A program made the position numbers and the translations under genes. A stretch of DNA of 54,175 bases from Westiellopsis prolifica IICB1 (GTDB lineage Bacteria; Cyanobacteriota; Cyanobacteriia; Cyanobacteriales; Nostocaceae), in the NCBI RefSeq assembly GCF_004323185.1, contig NZ_NAPS01000002.1:264154-318328 (forward strand). The letters are read 5' to 3'. Below the pieces are notes generated by a model, which had not been told where the DNA came from, ran no database searches, and was given only the letters and a program-made list of their open reading frames with translations. Of the stretch, positions 1 to 8,560 are shown piece by piece. The stretch's first letter is position 1; each line of letters starts with the position of its first letter.

Positions 1-3
1 TAC

Positions 4-62
4 CAATGCCCAATGCCCCATGCCCCATGCCCAATGCCCAATGCCCAATGCCCAATGCCCAA
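4..62. repeat. Heptanucleotide tandem repeat (CAATGCC type)
   Basis: About eight head-to-tail copies of a 7-base unit CAATGCC, with one or two C/A variants, run from the window edge to the terminator of psb30. This is the STRR type of repeat known from heterocyst-forming cyanobacteria. No coding potential is apparent. Confidence 0.85.
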
Positions 63-73
63 TAAAAAGCAAA

Positions 74-92
74 GCCCGCACTTAGCGCGGGC
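74..92 (-). terminator. Rho-independent terminator of psb30
   Basis: A GC-rich stem (GCCCGC pairing with GCGGGC, 6 bp, 7-base loop) is followed on the minus strand by a T-rich tail. It lies 37 bases past the psb30 stop codon, so it probably ends that transcript. Confidence 0.7.
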
Positions 93-128
93 CAGAGCAA
101 AGAAAATTAAAATTAGTTGAGTTTTATA

Positions 129-251
129 TTAGAGGTCGCCACCGCGAAAAGCTAGTACAAAAATTACCGCTGGGCCAGCTAGCATGATCAATGCTACGAA
201 CAATAGCTGAAAAATTACTTCCCAATTGATATTGGCTACAGCCTCAAACAT
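129..251 (-). CDS. psb30: Photosystem II protein Psb30 (Ycf12)
   Basis: This 40-residue protein is too short for most gene callers. It reads [15 protein letters not shown], then one hydrophobic membrane span of about 20 residues containing [12 protein letters not shown], and ends RGGDL. The LAGP...LAFRGG pattern is the hallmark of Ycf12/Psb30, a single-span subunit at the edge of the photosystem II core in the thylakoid membrane. The ATG at 251 is the only sensible start, and the length matches the family. It stands alone, with a hairpin terminator behind it and about 250 bases of AT-rich DNA upstream that presumably hold its promoter. The family assignment is secure from the motif; the exact role in PSII stability is family knowledge. 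Confidence 0.9.
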   Translation of the reverse strand: MFEAVANINWEVIFQLLFVALIMLAGPAVIFVLAFRGGDL

Positions 252-498
252 TATTCCCTCCCAAAAAACTTAAAAGAATGTATTACTCTATTGTCAAACT
301 CGGAATTAATCATATCTGGCGATCGCCAGTTAAATTTAATTTACTTAACAAAATTATAAGAAACCACATAAAAAACTAAGATGAACAAGATGTGTATGGC
401 TGAATGCTTAAATAAGTAAAATAACTGTCATCAGCACCTTCTAGCAAGCTTCAGAACTTGATAACTGATAACTGATAAATAAAATAAAGGTATAAAAA

Positions 499-858
499 AT
501 GTCAAATTGGCAATGTGTAAAACAATGTGGAGCCTGCTGTCATCTCGATCCTGAATACCGTCCAGACTTAGACGAGTATTTAAATCCAGACGAACTAGAA
601 CTTTATTTAAGTATGGTAGGTGAAGATGGATGGTGTATGAATTATGATCATAATACTCGCGAATGCCGTATTTACCCTGAGCGACCACGTTTTTGTCGAG
701 TAGAACCAGACGTATTTGAAGATATGTATAGCATTAACTCAGAAGATTTAAACGATTTTGCCATTGAGTGTTGCCAACAACAAATAGAAGGCGTTTATGG
801 CGATCGCAGTCTCGAAATGCTGCGCTTCAATCAAACTGTCGGGTATCTAGCAAAGTGA
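499..858 (+). CDS. YkgJ-family cysteine-cluster protein (putative Fe/Zn binding)
   Basis: This 119-residue soluble protein has cysteines at positions 6, 10, 13 and 14 (CVKQCGACC), then 46, 56 and 66, and a CC pair at 91-92. The N-terminal CxxxCxxCC cluster with later single cysteines is typical of the YkgJ/UPF0153 family, thought to chelate zinc or an Fe-S cluster. Substrate and partner are unknown. The ATG has a plausible AAAGG-type ribosome site about 8 bases upstream. The gene is monocistronic, and a nested inverted repeat follows its stop. Many cyanobacteria carry a homologue of this size, so it looks intact. Confidence 0.8.
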   Translation: MSNWQCVKQCGACCHLDPEYRPDLDEYLNPDELELYLSMVGEDGWCMNYDHNTRECRIYPERPRFCRVEPDVFEDMYSINSEDLNDFAIECCQQQIEGVYGDRSLEMLRFNQTVGYLAK

Positions 859-886
859 GTTGCAATCAGCCGTCAAATAAATTTTC

Positions 887-929
887 GGCTCAAAGCTTAA
901 ACCCATTTTAATGGGTTAAAACCTGAGCC
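887..929 (+). terminator. Nested inverted repeat after the YkgJ gene
   Basis: An outer pair GGCTCA/TGAGCC (887-892, 924-929) encloses an inner perfect stem AACCCATT/AATGGGTT (900-917). It starts 28 bases after the stop codon, so it may act as a terminator, though there is no strong U-run. The rest of the 859-1162 gap is AT-rich and includes a short (AAATCTAAAATCC)-like repeat near 1107-1138; nothing else was recognised. Confidence 0.45.
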
Positions 930-1162
930 AGTGGGTTTTGAACCGACTTTAGCTTTCAGCCCAAATTTTAATTTAGGGCTAGGCACAAGATAGTACGATC
1001 AGTGGTTTTGTCTAAAAATAAAGATAAGTAAGTTGGCGCTAATATTTACAGCTAATTTATATTTCTTCATATACATTGAATTTTTCCCGCCGACTTACTT
1101 ATTCTCAATCTAAAATCTAAAATCCAAAATCTAAAATTGCTAGAACTGGAGTGTAGGAACAA

Positions 1163-1720
1163 GTGAATGAGCAATTACAAGGGATCAACTTGTACTTAAT
1201 AGGTATGATGGGTGCTGGTAAAACCACACTGGGGCGAATGCTAGCTCGTGAACTAAGATACGGCTTTGTAGATACTGATGATTTACTAGAAAAAGCAGCA
1301 GGAAAAACCATCAATCAACTTTTTGCTGAGGAAGGAGAAGCAGCATTTCGTCAGTTAGAAAGCCAGGTACTGGCGCAAGTGTGTGCTTTTACCAAGCTAG
1401 TCATTGCTACAGGTGGAGGAATAATACTGCGACGAGACAACTGGAGTTACCTGCATCACGGCATAATTATCTGGCTAGATGTAACAGTGGAAATACTATA
1501 CAAACGTTTAGCAGAAGATACTACTAGACCATTATTACAAGATAGTGATCCTCAGGGAAAACTGCGATCGCTCCTTGAACAAAGACAAGCACTCTATAAC
1601 CAAGCTGATCTGCGAATTACCATTACAGCAGAAGAAACCTCAGAAGAAATCATCAAAAGAATCATACAGGCTATTCCTAGCGTTCTGAAACAACCACAGG
1701 TTTCACCAAATGGTCATTAG
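1163..1720 (+). CDS. aroK: Shikimate kinase
   Basis: Phosphorylates shikimate to shikimate 3-phosphate with ATP, step five of the chorismate pathway, in the cytoplasm. The 185 residues hold a Walker A loop GMMGAGKT at 14-21, the shikimate-binding DTD at 37-39, the Arg in AFRQ near 63, a TGGG loop at 83-86 and the lid arginine in TRPLL near 122. Length is normal for AroK. The start is GTG at 1163, because the nearby ATG is out of frame and the Walker loop lies only 14 residues in. The tail after residue 165 is variable. No partner gene of the pathway is adjacent. Confidence 0.93.
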   Translation: MNEQLQGINLYLIGMMGAGKTTLGRMLARELRYGFVDTDDLLEKAAGKTINQLFAEEGEAAFRQLESQVLAQVCAFTKLVIATGGGIILRRDNWSYLHHGIIIWLDVTVEILYKRLAEDTTRPLLQDSDPQGKLRSLLEQRQALYNQADLRITITAEETSEEIIKRIIQAIPSVLKQPQVSPNGH

Positions 1721-1889
1721 TGGTTCGTGGTTGTACCAGATATGACCAGCACATTTGCCAATTTTGGTGATGGGTTCGGTAATTTTCGCTCAATGTCGAA
1801 TTTTTGAGTTTGTTTACCAATGACATAGACGCGCAAGCGGCTTCTCGTAGAGTAGGACTTTTGACAAATGACGACCGTTGAAACATAAA
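1721..1889. other. Intergenic stretch between convergent aroK and wzt
   Basis: 169 bases with no supported gene. It contains a degenerate fragment reading GACGCGCAAGCGGCTTCTCG, a short repeat motif echoed near 49730-49750 in this window. No clear terminator hairpin was seen. Confidence 0.5.
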
Positions 1890-3167
1890 TTAGTTTACAA
1901 CTTTCCATTGTCGGGGTTGGTAAAACAAAGATTGATTGGTAATCGTATTTGCTTTGACTGTAAATCTAAAAGATTCGACTGCATCAAAAGAGTAGGCGCC
2001 TTCTTTGATAAAAACTTTGGCATTGTATACACCAGGATTCAAGCAGCAAAAAGGCATATACATTTGTAATTCATTTTTTCCCGGTAGAACTTTTAAATAA
2101 TTATTGTCGCTGGCTGCGGTGAGATATAAAATACGACCGTTTTCTCCTCCAATATCCGTAATTGTGACACAGAGATTAGCATTAGTTACTCTCCGATGTG
2201 CTTTGCATTCTACACACAGAGAAGCAGATGTGCCACTTATAGGTGTTTCTACAAAATTTCCTTGCTCATCTTTAAAATATACAGAAGTAATGTCTATACC
2301 TGTACTTTCACTTTCAGGTTTTTCTGGTAAAACCAAGTAACCTGTAGATTTTTCTGTACCAGCTAGACATAAATCTTCTTCATATTTACGGACAACAGTA
2401 TCTATATCCCCAGCAGAAATCAAGCTACCTTTTGATATATAAACTGCCGAATTACAGACATTTAAAATTGCCGGAGGATTATGAGAAACTAAGATAAAGG
2501 CAGTACCATTTTCTCGAAGTTTAGCGAGTTTGCGATGACATTTCATTCTAAATTTGATATCACCAACTGCTAAGACTTCATCAATTAATAAAATATCCGG
2601 TTCAATATGCACAGCACAAGCAAATCCTAGTCGTGCAGCCATTCCAGAACTATAAGTTTGTACAGGTGCATCAATGGCATCGGCAATTTCAGCAAAGTCT
2701 ATGACATCCTGAAATCTTTCTTCAATTTCTTTTGTAGATAGACCCAAGATCGACATATTAGCATAAATATTTTCTCGCCCTGTCAAAATAGGATTAAAAC
2801 CTGCTCCCAAAGCAATTAACGGTGCAATTCTACCTCTAACTTTGACTCTGCCAGTATCAGGTTTAATCAAGCCACTAATAATACGTAGAATTGTACTTTT
2901 ACCAGCTCCATTTGACCCGATTAATGCTAGGGCTTCTCCCCGATGGAGTTGAAAGCTAATATCTTTGAGCGCCCAAAATTCTTTTGGTCTTAAGGAATCA
3001 CTTTTTCGATTCACACCAAACAATTCTGTGGTAATATCTTGAACACCGTATAACAAAGATTTTTTTAAGTTTCTACAAAATTTTTTCGAGACATTCTCTA
3101 CTGAAATCACAACTTCAGCATCCTCTTGAGGCTGGGTAGAAAAATTTTGTTCGATTAAATTTGTCAT
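1890..3167 (-). CDS. Polysaccharide ABC exporter, ATP-binding subunit (Wzt-like) with C-terminal domain
   Basis: Energises export of an undecaprenyl-linked polysaccharide across the inner membrane. The ATPase domain spans roughly residues 20-260: Walker A GSNGAGKST at 84-92, signature YSSGMAARL at 172-180 and Walker B LLIDE at 193-197. The YSSGM signature in place of LSGGQ is typical of the Wzt/TagH group. Residues about 280-425 form an extra beta-rich domain like the Wzt C-terminal glycan-binding domain, which in known systems recognises the finished glycan end. The permease gene lies two bases upstream, so the two are translated as a pair. The glycan exported is unknown. Confidence 0.88.
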   Translation of the reverse strand: MTNLIEQNFSTQPQEDAEVVISVENVSKKFCRNLKKSLLYGVQDITTELFGVNRKSDSLRPKEFWALKDISFQLHRGEALALIGSNGAGKSTILRIISGLIKPDTGRVKVRGRIAPLIALGAGFNPILTGRENIYANMSILGLSTKEIEERFQDVIDFAEIADAIDAPVQTYSSGMAARLGFACAVHIEPDILLIDEVLAVGDIKFRMKCHRKLAKLRENGTAFILVSHNPPAILNVCNSAVYISKGSLISAGDIDTVVRKYEEDLCLAGTEKSTGYLVLPEKPESESTGIDITSVYFKDEQGNFVETPISGTSASLCVECKAHRRVTNANLCVTITDIGGENGRILYLTAASDNNYLKVLPGKNELQMYMPFCCLNPGVYNAKVFIKEGAYSFDAVESFRFTVKANTITNQSLFYQPRQWKVVN

Positions 3168-3169
3168 AA

Positions 3170-4066
3170 TTATGAACTAACTCTTTCGACTACGAAAGGC
3201 ATAGCTAGACGAAATGTAATCCAAGTGAGTAGTAAACCGATAAAAGTAATGGCGCTGACTACCCAAAATCCTAAAGGTTCTGATACTATGCCTGTGGTTG
3301 CTAACTCTCTAGTTGTAACTAATAAAGGAGTAACAGGATTGAGCTTTACTAAAAATCTAAATATCCCATCACTCGGAATTTCATAAACTACTGGTGTTAA
3401 AAATAGCCAAAAACCTGTGACTAAAGTTAGTCCTTTAGACACATCTTGATATAGGATTCCGAAAGGAGCTAATAAAATACCGATAAATGTTCCGAGTAAA
3501 ACTAAGTGAATTAATGCGACTGGCGTTAAAATCACTGTCCAACTTACAGAAACACGAAAGAATATAAATAAAGCAACGATCAAAATTACTTTAATGGCAA
3601 AGTTAAAAAATACTTCGCCTAGCTTTGCCAAAATTAATGCTTCGCGGGGAAAATTAACTCTGGCTAGCATCGGTTTAGCGACTGTCACTGCTTGTACTGG
3701 GCCGTTTAATGCTTCCACAAATGTTTGCCACAAAGCAGTGCTAAACATGACGTAAGCTGGATAGGGTATATCTGTTTTCCCAACATTGATGACTTGGGCA
3801 TTATTGGCAAGGGTAAAACTTATTGCCATGACAATTGGGGGTAAAAAGGCCCAGACTATTCCTAAAAATGATTGACGGTATTGGGCGCTGATATCGCGAA
3901 TCATGAGTCGCCAAGCGAGTTCACGAGAGGCGAGTAAGTCTCGCCACATTTGTTGGAATAATCGGAGGGGATGTTTCAGGCTACTTTCTGGTGTATGAAT
4001 AACCTCATGTAGCTGAGATTTTGAACGCCTGTTATGCTTCAAAGTTTTCACCCTACTACACTGCAT
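3170..4066 (-). CDS. Polysaccharide ABC exporter, permease subunit (Wzm-like)
   Basis: ABC-2 type membrane protein of about 298 residues with around six hydrophobic spans (for example the stretches beginning GIVWAFLPP, FAIKVILIV and LVTGFWLFL). A soluble N-terminal segment carries WRDLLASRELAWRLMIRD, the usual lead-in of Wzm/TagG permeases. The ATG at 4066 was chosen because AAGGGA sits 9 bases before it; a GTG at 4084 in the same frame would add six residues. It forms the export channel with the Wzt-like ATPase two bases downstream. With the following sugar-modifying genes this suggests ABC-dependent surface polysaccharide export. Confidence 0.87.
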   Translation of the reverse strand: MQCSRVKTLKHNRRSKSQLHEVIHTPESSLKHPLRLFQQMWRDLLASRELAWRLMIRDISAQYRQSFLGIVWAFLPPIVMAISFTLANNAQVINVGKTDIPYPAYVMFSTALWQTFVEALNGPVQAVTVAKPMLARVNFPREALILAKLGEVFFNFAIKVILIVALFIFFRVSVSWTVILTPVALIHLVLLGTFIGILLAPFGILYQDVSKGLTLVTGFWLFLTPVVYEIPSDGIFRFLVKLNPVTPLLVTTRELATTGIVSEPLGFWVVSAITFIGLLLTWITFRLAMPFVVERVSS

Positions 4067-4183
4067 ATATATATTTCCCTTCACAGGTAAGTGTTTTCCA
4101 CTACCTTATGACTGAGGTATTCTCAGTCATGAGAATGTGATCCGGGAAAATTGTATTTTTATCTAGTGAACAATAAAAAAAGA

Positions 4184-5671
4184 TTATCGCGATCGCAGTT
4201 TTCTGGCAATAATCTGCGGCACATACAGAGGATCATATGAAGATTTGATGAGGATTGATCGTAGAGTGCCAAAATATTTATTACTTGGGTTACAAGGATA
4301 GATAGCTAATTGAGGAGCTGCTTGAGAAATCAAATCAAGTTGATATTTGGCATTGAGGCGGCGATTTTCGGGGATACTGAGCATTAACGCATAGGTGCGA
4401 GCAGCGTTAACAATGGGAATTCTCTGGATATTACTAAGATCATACAACTGTTCTTTGGAACTTTGCCAACCAGCGAGGCGTTGTTCAATGTAAAATCTAT
4501 CTCGCCAGTCCATGTGTTCTTGGGGAGTTTGTTTTACCCATTCTAACCATTCACAAATACCTGCGATCGCACTAGAATTTAATGGTTCGCCATAGGTGCG
4601 GGCAATGTATTGAGTGCAGATTTCGATATCATCTATGTTATCGGGAAAGCATTTGCGCCACATGGCTTTACCCACTTCAAAGCACCAACCACCCACAGAA
4701 ATTCCGTCTAAAGAATCTCGTACACTTTGGAGAAAAGGTAAAGCGTCACCTTCTGAAACATGTCCTGCGGTGTGTTCGGTGACGAGTTCTTTACGGTTGG
4801 CTTTGCTGTTGCGTCCTTTTAAAAAGATGTGCTGATATCCAAGTTTATCTGCTAATGTGGCTGGTAGAATGCGATCGGCTACTGACATCCTGGCAGCAAT
4901 CCGAGTGAAGGGTGTGATCTTGACATTACCACAAGATGCCATTGCTAATACCAGCCGTGAATCAACACCAGCGGAAAGTCCTAGCCAAACTCTATTCTCT
5001 AGTTGATAAAGTCGTCGTAGTGCTGTAATCATACTTTGGCTTAAAAGCTCCAAAGCTTGTTCATAGTCAAGTTCTGGATTGATTGGGGGTAGCAAAGGTC
5101 GGGAATGAATGCTACCATCTTTGAGGTGAATAACTTGACTGGGTAAAAGACGACTTATTTCCCCAAACCCAGAAAATGGCGGTGTAAACCAGGAAACTCC
5201 CCGTTGATAACATAACTGTCGGCAATCAGCCTTTGGTAAAAGTATATCGTTAAGTAAAGCTGGACTACTCGATACCCAAGGTTGACCATCGCGGGTAGTT
5301 CCATAAAAGCAACCGAGAAGTCCAGAAGCATCCATGTGTACCTGGCCCTTACCAATCAAGACCCAACGACCAGCCCAACTGGTGTAGAGTTTGGGTATGT
5401 CTTCACTAGCTGTCCGGGAAATCTCTGTTATTGGTTCTGATTGGGACTCTAGCGTTTCTACAGCCACTCCCAGAATTACCCAAGAAACTCCGTCAGCGTC
5501 CTTTGTCCAAGTGGCACGAAGTTCGGGACAATAGGAAATCCAAATAGAGTCGTCTAATCGGCAATAATGCCAGTCTTCATAGACAGCGAAAACTTCTGGT
5601 CCAATTATAAACTGGCGACGATGCGGCCGCATTAATAGGGATTGATTAGAAGGCACAGATTCTTTACTCAT
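4184..5671 (-). CDS. Asparagine-synthetase-like ATP-dependent amidotransferase domain protein
   Basis: Residues 1-190 resemble the class II glutaminase fold of AsnB proteins. Residues about 205-495 form the ATP-pyrophosphatase domain, with LSAGVDSR at 232-239 as the P-loop-like SGGxDS motif. AsnB enzymes activate a carboxylate with ATP and transfer ammonia from glutamine. Here the residue after Met1 is Ser, not the catalytic Cys2 of active glutaminase domains, so glutamine hydrolysis is doubtful. The protein may use free ammonia or another amine. It lies between the exporter genes and two glycosyltransferases. Related enzymes in O-antigen clusters, such as WbpS, amidate uronic acids, and a similar sugar-carboxylate role is my inference. 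The lasso-peptide cyclase family is an alternative, but no precursor or leader peptidase gene is nearby. Confidence 0.72.
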   Translation of the reverse strand: MSKESVPSNQSLLMRPHRRQFIIGPEVFAVYEDWHYCRLDDSIWISYCPELRATWTKDADGVSWVILGVAVETLESQSEPITEISRTASEDIPKLYTSWAGRWVLIGKGQVHMDASGLLGCFYGTTRDGQPWVSSSPALLNDILLPKADCRQLCYQRGVSWFTPPFSGFGEISRLLPSQVIHLKDGSIHSRPLLPPINPELDYEQALELLSQSMITALRRLYQLENRVWLGLSAGVDSRLVLAMASCGNVKITPFTRIAARMSVADRILPATLADKLGYQHIFLKGRNSKANRKELVTEHTAGHVSEGDALPFLQSVRDSLDGISVGGWCFEVGKAMWRKCFPDNIDDIEICTQYIARTYGEPLNSSAIAGICEWLEWVKQTPQEHMDWRDRFYIEQRLAGWQSSKEQLYDLSNIQRIPIVNAARTYALMLSIPENRRLNAKYQLDLISQAAPQLAIYPCNPSNKYFGTLRSILIKSSYDPLYVPQIIARKLRSR

Positions 5672-5708
5672 GGAGGTTGTGTCCTTGTTTTTTCAGGTCA
5701 CACCCTGA

Positions 5709-6779
5709 TTAACTTTGTGATGACAGTGTTGTAGATGTGGGTGGGGGTGGGGGCGGAACTTGATTTTTTTGTCCTTGCAAGTATCTCCTTGCATAGCGAG
5801 AGGTCAGATAATGGTTTAACGCTTTGTCCATTTCTCGGAGAATTTTCCCTAGTACGCGAGAACCAAATTTACCCAAAGGAATTTTACGGGCGAGGGGATT
5901 AACAATTGTCATATCTCGCCGCCATCCTAAGCGTTTGTATTTGTTTTGGAAATACTCATCTTCAGTGAGGTTCCACTTATCACGTAAACGCTTCAAGCTA
6001 GCTAGTTCCCAAGCATCGCTCCACCGCAGCATATAGAAGTGTAAGTCTGTCCATTGTAAGGGCGGCCCTGGTACGTAGGTGACTAAAGATTCGGGTTCTA
6101 GGTAGATTGTACCGCCAGCTTCATTAACCAAAATACACAAATCTACGTGTTCTTTCGTGTTCAGCAGTCCTTCATCCAGAAGACCAATCCTATCAAAGAT
6201 TTCTCTACGTACGAGCATACAGTGAAACTCTGCCAATCCAGTTGGTTGGCGTTGCAGTTGGGGACGCACATCAGCTACTTTTCGTCCCTGCTTATAAATC
6301 TTCTCAATCATCCGCCGTCTGGTAGTCTCACCTTTAGTTTCGACTTTGACTCCAGATTCCCCACCTGCACAATGCACTTCTGTATGTAGGGGTAGGTATT
6401 GACAGACGAGGGGACTAACGATAGTTGCGTCGGTAGCTTCTGCACAGTCTACCAATGCTTGCAACCAGCCAGGTGTCACCGCGACATCGTTATCCATAAA
6501 CACAACATATTTACTGTTGACTTGGCGTAAACCGATGTTTCTGGCGTGGTTAGGAGAAAGGTAGTGATTCGTGCGGATTAATTGAAACTGTTTTTCGGCT
6601 GCTTTTGCTTGCAAATAATTTTTGATGTCAGCAGGGGAACCGCCATCTACATAAATTAATTTAAAAGGATAATCTGTATTGTCGTAAATACTTTCCAAGG
6701 ATTCACGGCTATAGCTAAAACGTTCACGGGGAACAACAACAATCGTTACCTCTGGTTCTGAAAATAAAGATTTATTCAT
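5709..6779 (-). CDS. Family 2 glycosyltransferase
   Basis: GT-A fold enzyme of 356 residues. VTIVVVPRERFSYSRESLES opens the nucleotide-binding region, LIYVDGGSP follows at 41-49, HARNIGLRQ at 78-86, and the metal-binding DND lies at 96-98 within VVFMDNDVAVTPGW. It is expected to add a sugar to the growing glycan on the cytoplasmic face. The C-terminal half has no second recognised domain and ends in a proline run (six consecutive Pro) followed by a Ser/Thr-rich tail, which looks disordered. It lies 37 bases upstream of the AsnB-like gene in the same direction. Donor and acceptor sugars cannot be told from sequence. Confidence 0.85.
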   Translation of the reverse strand: MNKSLFSEPEVTIVVVPRERFSYSRESLESIYDNTDYPFKLIYVDGGSPADIKNYLQAKAAEKQFQLIRTNHYLSPNHARNIGLRQVNSKYVVFMDNDVAVTPGWLQALVDCAEATDATIVSPLVCQYLPLHTEVHCAGGESGVKVETKGETTRRRMIEKIYKQGRKVADVRPQLQRQPTGLAEFHCMLVRREIFDRIGLLDEGLLNTKEHVDLCILVNEAGGTIYLEPESLVTYVPGPPLQWTDLHFYMLRWSDAWELASLKRLRDKWNLTEDEYFQNKYKRLGWRRDMTIVNPLARKIPLGKFGSRVLGKILREMDKALNHYLTSRYARRYLQGQKNQVPPPPPPTSTTLSSQS

Positions 6780-6856
6780 AAATTATGCTCTTTTTTAAGT
6801 GGGGAATAAAACAAGCCAGTGTAACTGTTCTAAATTTTTTTGACTAGTAGTCCATA

Positions 6857-8134
6857 TCACCTTTTTCCAATTGATTGAGGAGTAACCGGAGATCGTTGCA
6901 GATCATTCATGATAACTTGTTGATATATTTTGACTAGTTCATCATTGAGGTGATTGGTATCGTAGTGTTTTTCTACATAAGCACGACCAGCTTTACCCAT
7001 TTTTTCCCATAATTCTGGATGCTCGATTAAATAAGTTAATTTATCTGCGATCGCATTTGCATCTTTTTCTGGAACTAAGAAACCAGAAATTCCATCCTCA
7101 ACTAATTCCGGAATCCCTCCATGTCGAGTCGCAATCACTGGTAAACCCATAGCCATTGCTTCTTTGAGGGTATTAACCGGTGCATCCTGATTTCCATCTT
7201 TGGCTGTGACACTCGGAGCGATAAAAATATGTGTATTATCGATAATTTGAATAATTTCTTTTTGATTTTTCCAGCCTAATAGCTTAACTTGTTCTGCAAC
7301 ACCCAGTTCGATAATTACTTGCTCTAAATGTTCTTTTAAAGCTCCATCACCTACTATATTATATTCCAAGTTGGGATAGATTTTTAAAACTTTCGCAACC
7401 CCACGAATGCCATACTCTATTCCTTTCTTTTCCACCAACCGACCAGTTGTGGCAATAGAGATTTTGCCATCTTCTAGAGGCTGGCGTGTGCGAAAACTAA
7501 ACCGACTACAATCTATTCCCGAACCGTGAACAATTATCTTTTTCTCGTCACACCCTAATTTAATCGCTCGCTGGCGGAAAAACTCACAATTCGCCAGGAA
7601 AAAATCTCCTTTGACAAACAATTGATTGTATACATTTTCTCCATATTCTTTTACATACCAGCTGATATCATAGCCCCGAAAAGTGGTAATTAACTTGCCT
7701 TCAATTGCACCGATTTCACGATAAATCATTCCCTCGTTGCCTTGGATACCAAATTGAGAGTGAATGATATCATATGATTCGCTATTTAATAAAGGGATAA
7801 TAGAGTATAAAATCCTCAAAGACGCTGCCAGTTCATGATATCTAAAAAAATTCAGCGATCGCAGTATGACTAGTGGAGCTTTATAAAAATTTGTAATGAT
7901 TAACCACAGTGCTTTTAATAGCCGCCAGAGTTTATTTTGAGGAAGATTCGGAGCATAAAAAGTAGATTTTAGCAAGTCATATTTTTCTACATCTGGATGA
8001 TATTTAGCAGTATCATCAGGTCTATAACCGTAAATGTGAACTTCATGTCCTCGGCAAATTAGACCTGTAATCTGATTCAAAATAAATGTTTCCGATAGGA
8101 CTGGAAATTTGTTGACGATGAAAGCTATTCTCAT
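6857..8134 (-). CDS. Family 4 glycosyltransferase (GT-B), colanic/EPS type
   Basis: A 425-residue retaining glycosyltransferase. It begins MRIAFIVNKFPVLSETFI, the N-terminal form seen in WcaL/colanic-acid type GT4 enzymes. The C-terminal Rossmann half has GRLVEKKGIEYGI and the donor-binding EAMAMGLPVIATRHGG with its E(x7)E motif, followed by PELVEDGISGFLV. It acts on a polysaccharide precursor at the cytoplasmic membrane. It is probably the first gene of the minus-strand cluster down to 1890, since about 426 bases separate it from the divergent CruP gene. The product glycan is not predictable. Confidence 0.87.
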   Translation of the reverse strand: MRIAFIVNKFPVLSETFILNQITGLICRGHEVHIYGYRPDDTAKYHPDVEKYDLLKSTFYAPNLPQNKLWRLLKALWLIITNFYKAPLVILRSLNFFRYHELAASLRILYSIIPLLNSESYDIIHSQFGIQGNEGMIYREIGAIEGKLITTFRGYDISWYVKEYGENVYNQLFVKGDFFLANCEFFRQRAIKLGCDEKKIIVHGSGIDCSRFSFRTRQPLEDGKISIATTGRLVEKKGIEYGIRGVAKVLKIYPNLEYNIVGDGALKEHLEQVIIELGVAEQVKLLGWKNQKEIIQIIDNTHIFIAPSVTAKDGNQDAPVNTLKEAMAMGLPVIATRHGGIPELVEDGISGFLVPEKDANAIADKLTYLIEHPELWEKMGKAGRAYVEKHYDTNHLNDELVKIYQQVIMNDLQRSPVTPQSIGKR

Positions 8135-8560
8135 ATGCTCATGCCACCACCTACTAGCTATTTATCAACAGCTATACTATCTGCTTGCGCTGTCAAGATG
8201 CACTTTGAAAACCGAATTATTTCTATTGGCAATAAATATAACAAAAGACACCGTAATTATTGTTTCATAAAAAAGCCGAATAGTTAAACTTTATTTGAAA
8301 TGGAAAATACACAAGCCATCCTCTAACAGGATTTTGGATTGAACCCCATTGTAGAGACGCGAAATTTCGCGTCTCTACAAAGAAATTTCGCGTCTCTACA
8401 TTTGGTGGAATGACGAAAAATCGTTCAATAAGGGATGATACCCCTGATTTGTCAGCGATATCCTTTAAGAAGTCGGAGATTTGAACACCCGCAACTGATC
8501 AAAATTAATGTGGTGAAGTCGCTAGGATCAAGAACAGTGAGTTTGCTGGGATGAAGTTCT
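8135..8560. other. Divergent intergenic region with palindromic repeat
   Basis: 426 bases between the divergent GT4 and CruP-like genes, presumably holding both promoters. The only clear structure is the GAGACGCG-type palindrome at 8350-8400, listed separately. No small gene is supported. Confidence 0.5.
8350..8400. repeat. GAGACGCG palindrome, with an extra right arm
   Basis: 8350-8379 is a perfect 30-base palindrome with arms TGTAGAGACGCGAAA. A second copy of the right arm follows at 8381-8400. The same core (TAGAGACGCG...CGCGTCTCTA) recurs at 12301, 17311, 33668, 46916, 49708 and 49981, so it is a dispersed family. Confidence 0.85.
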
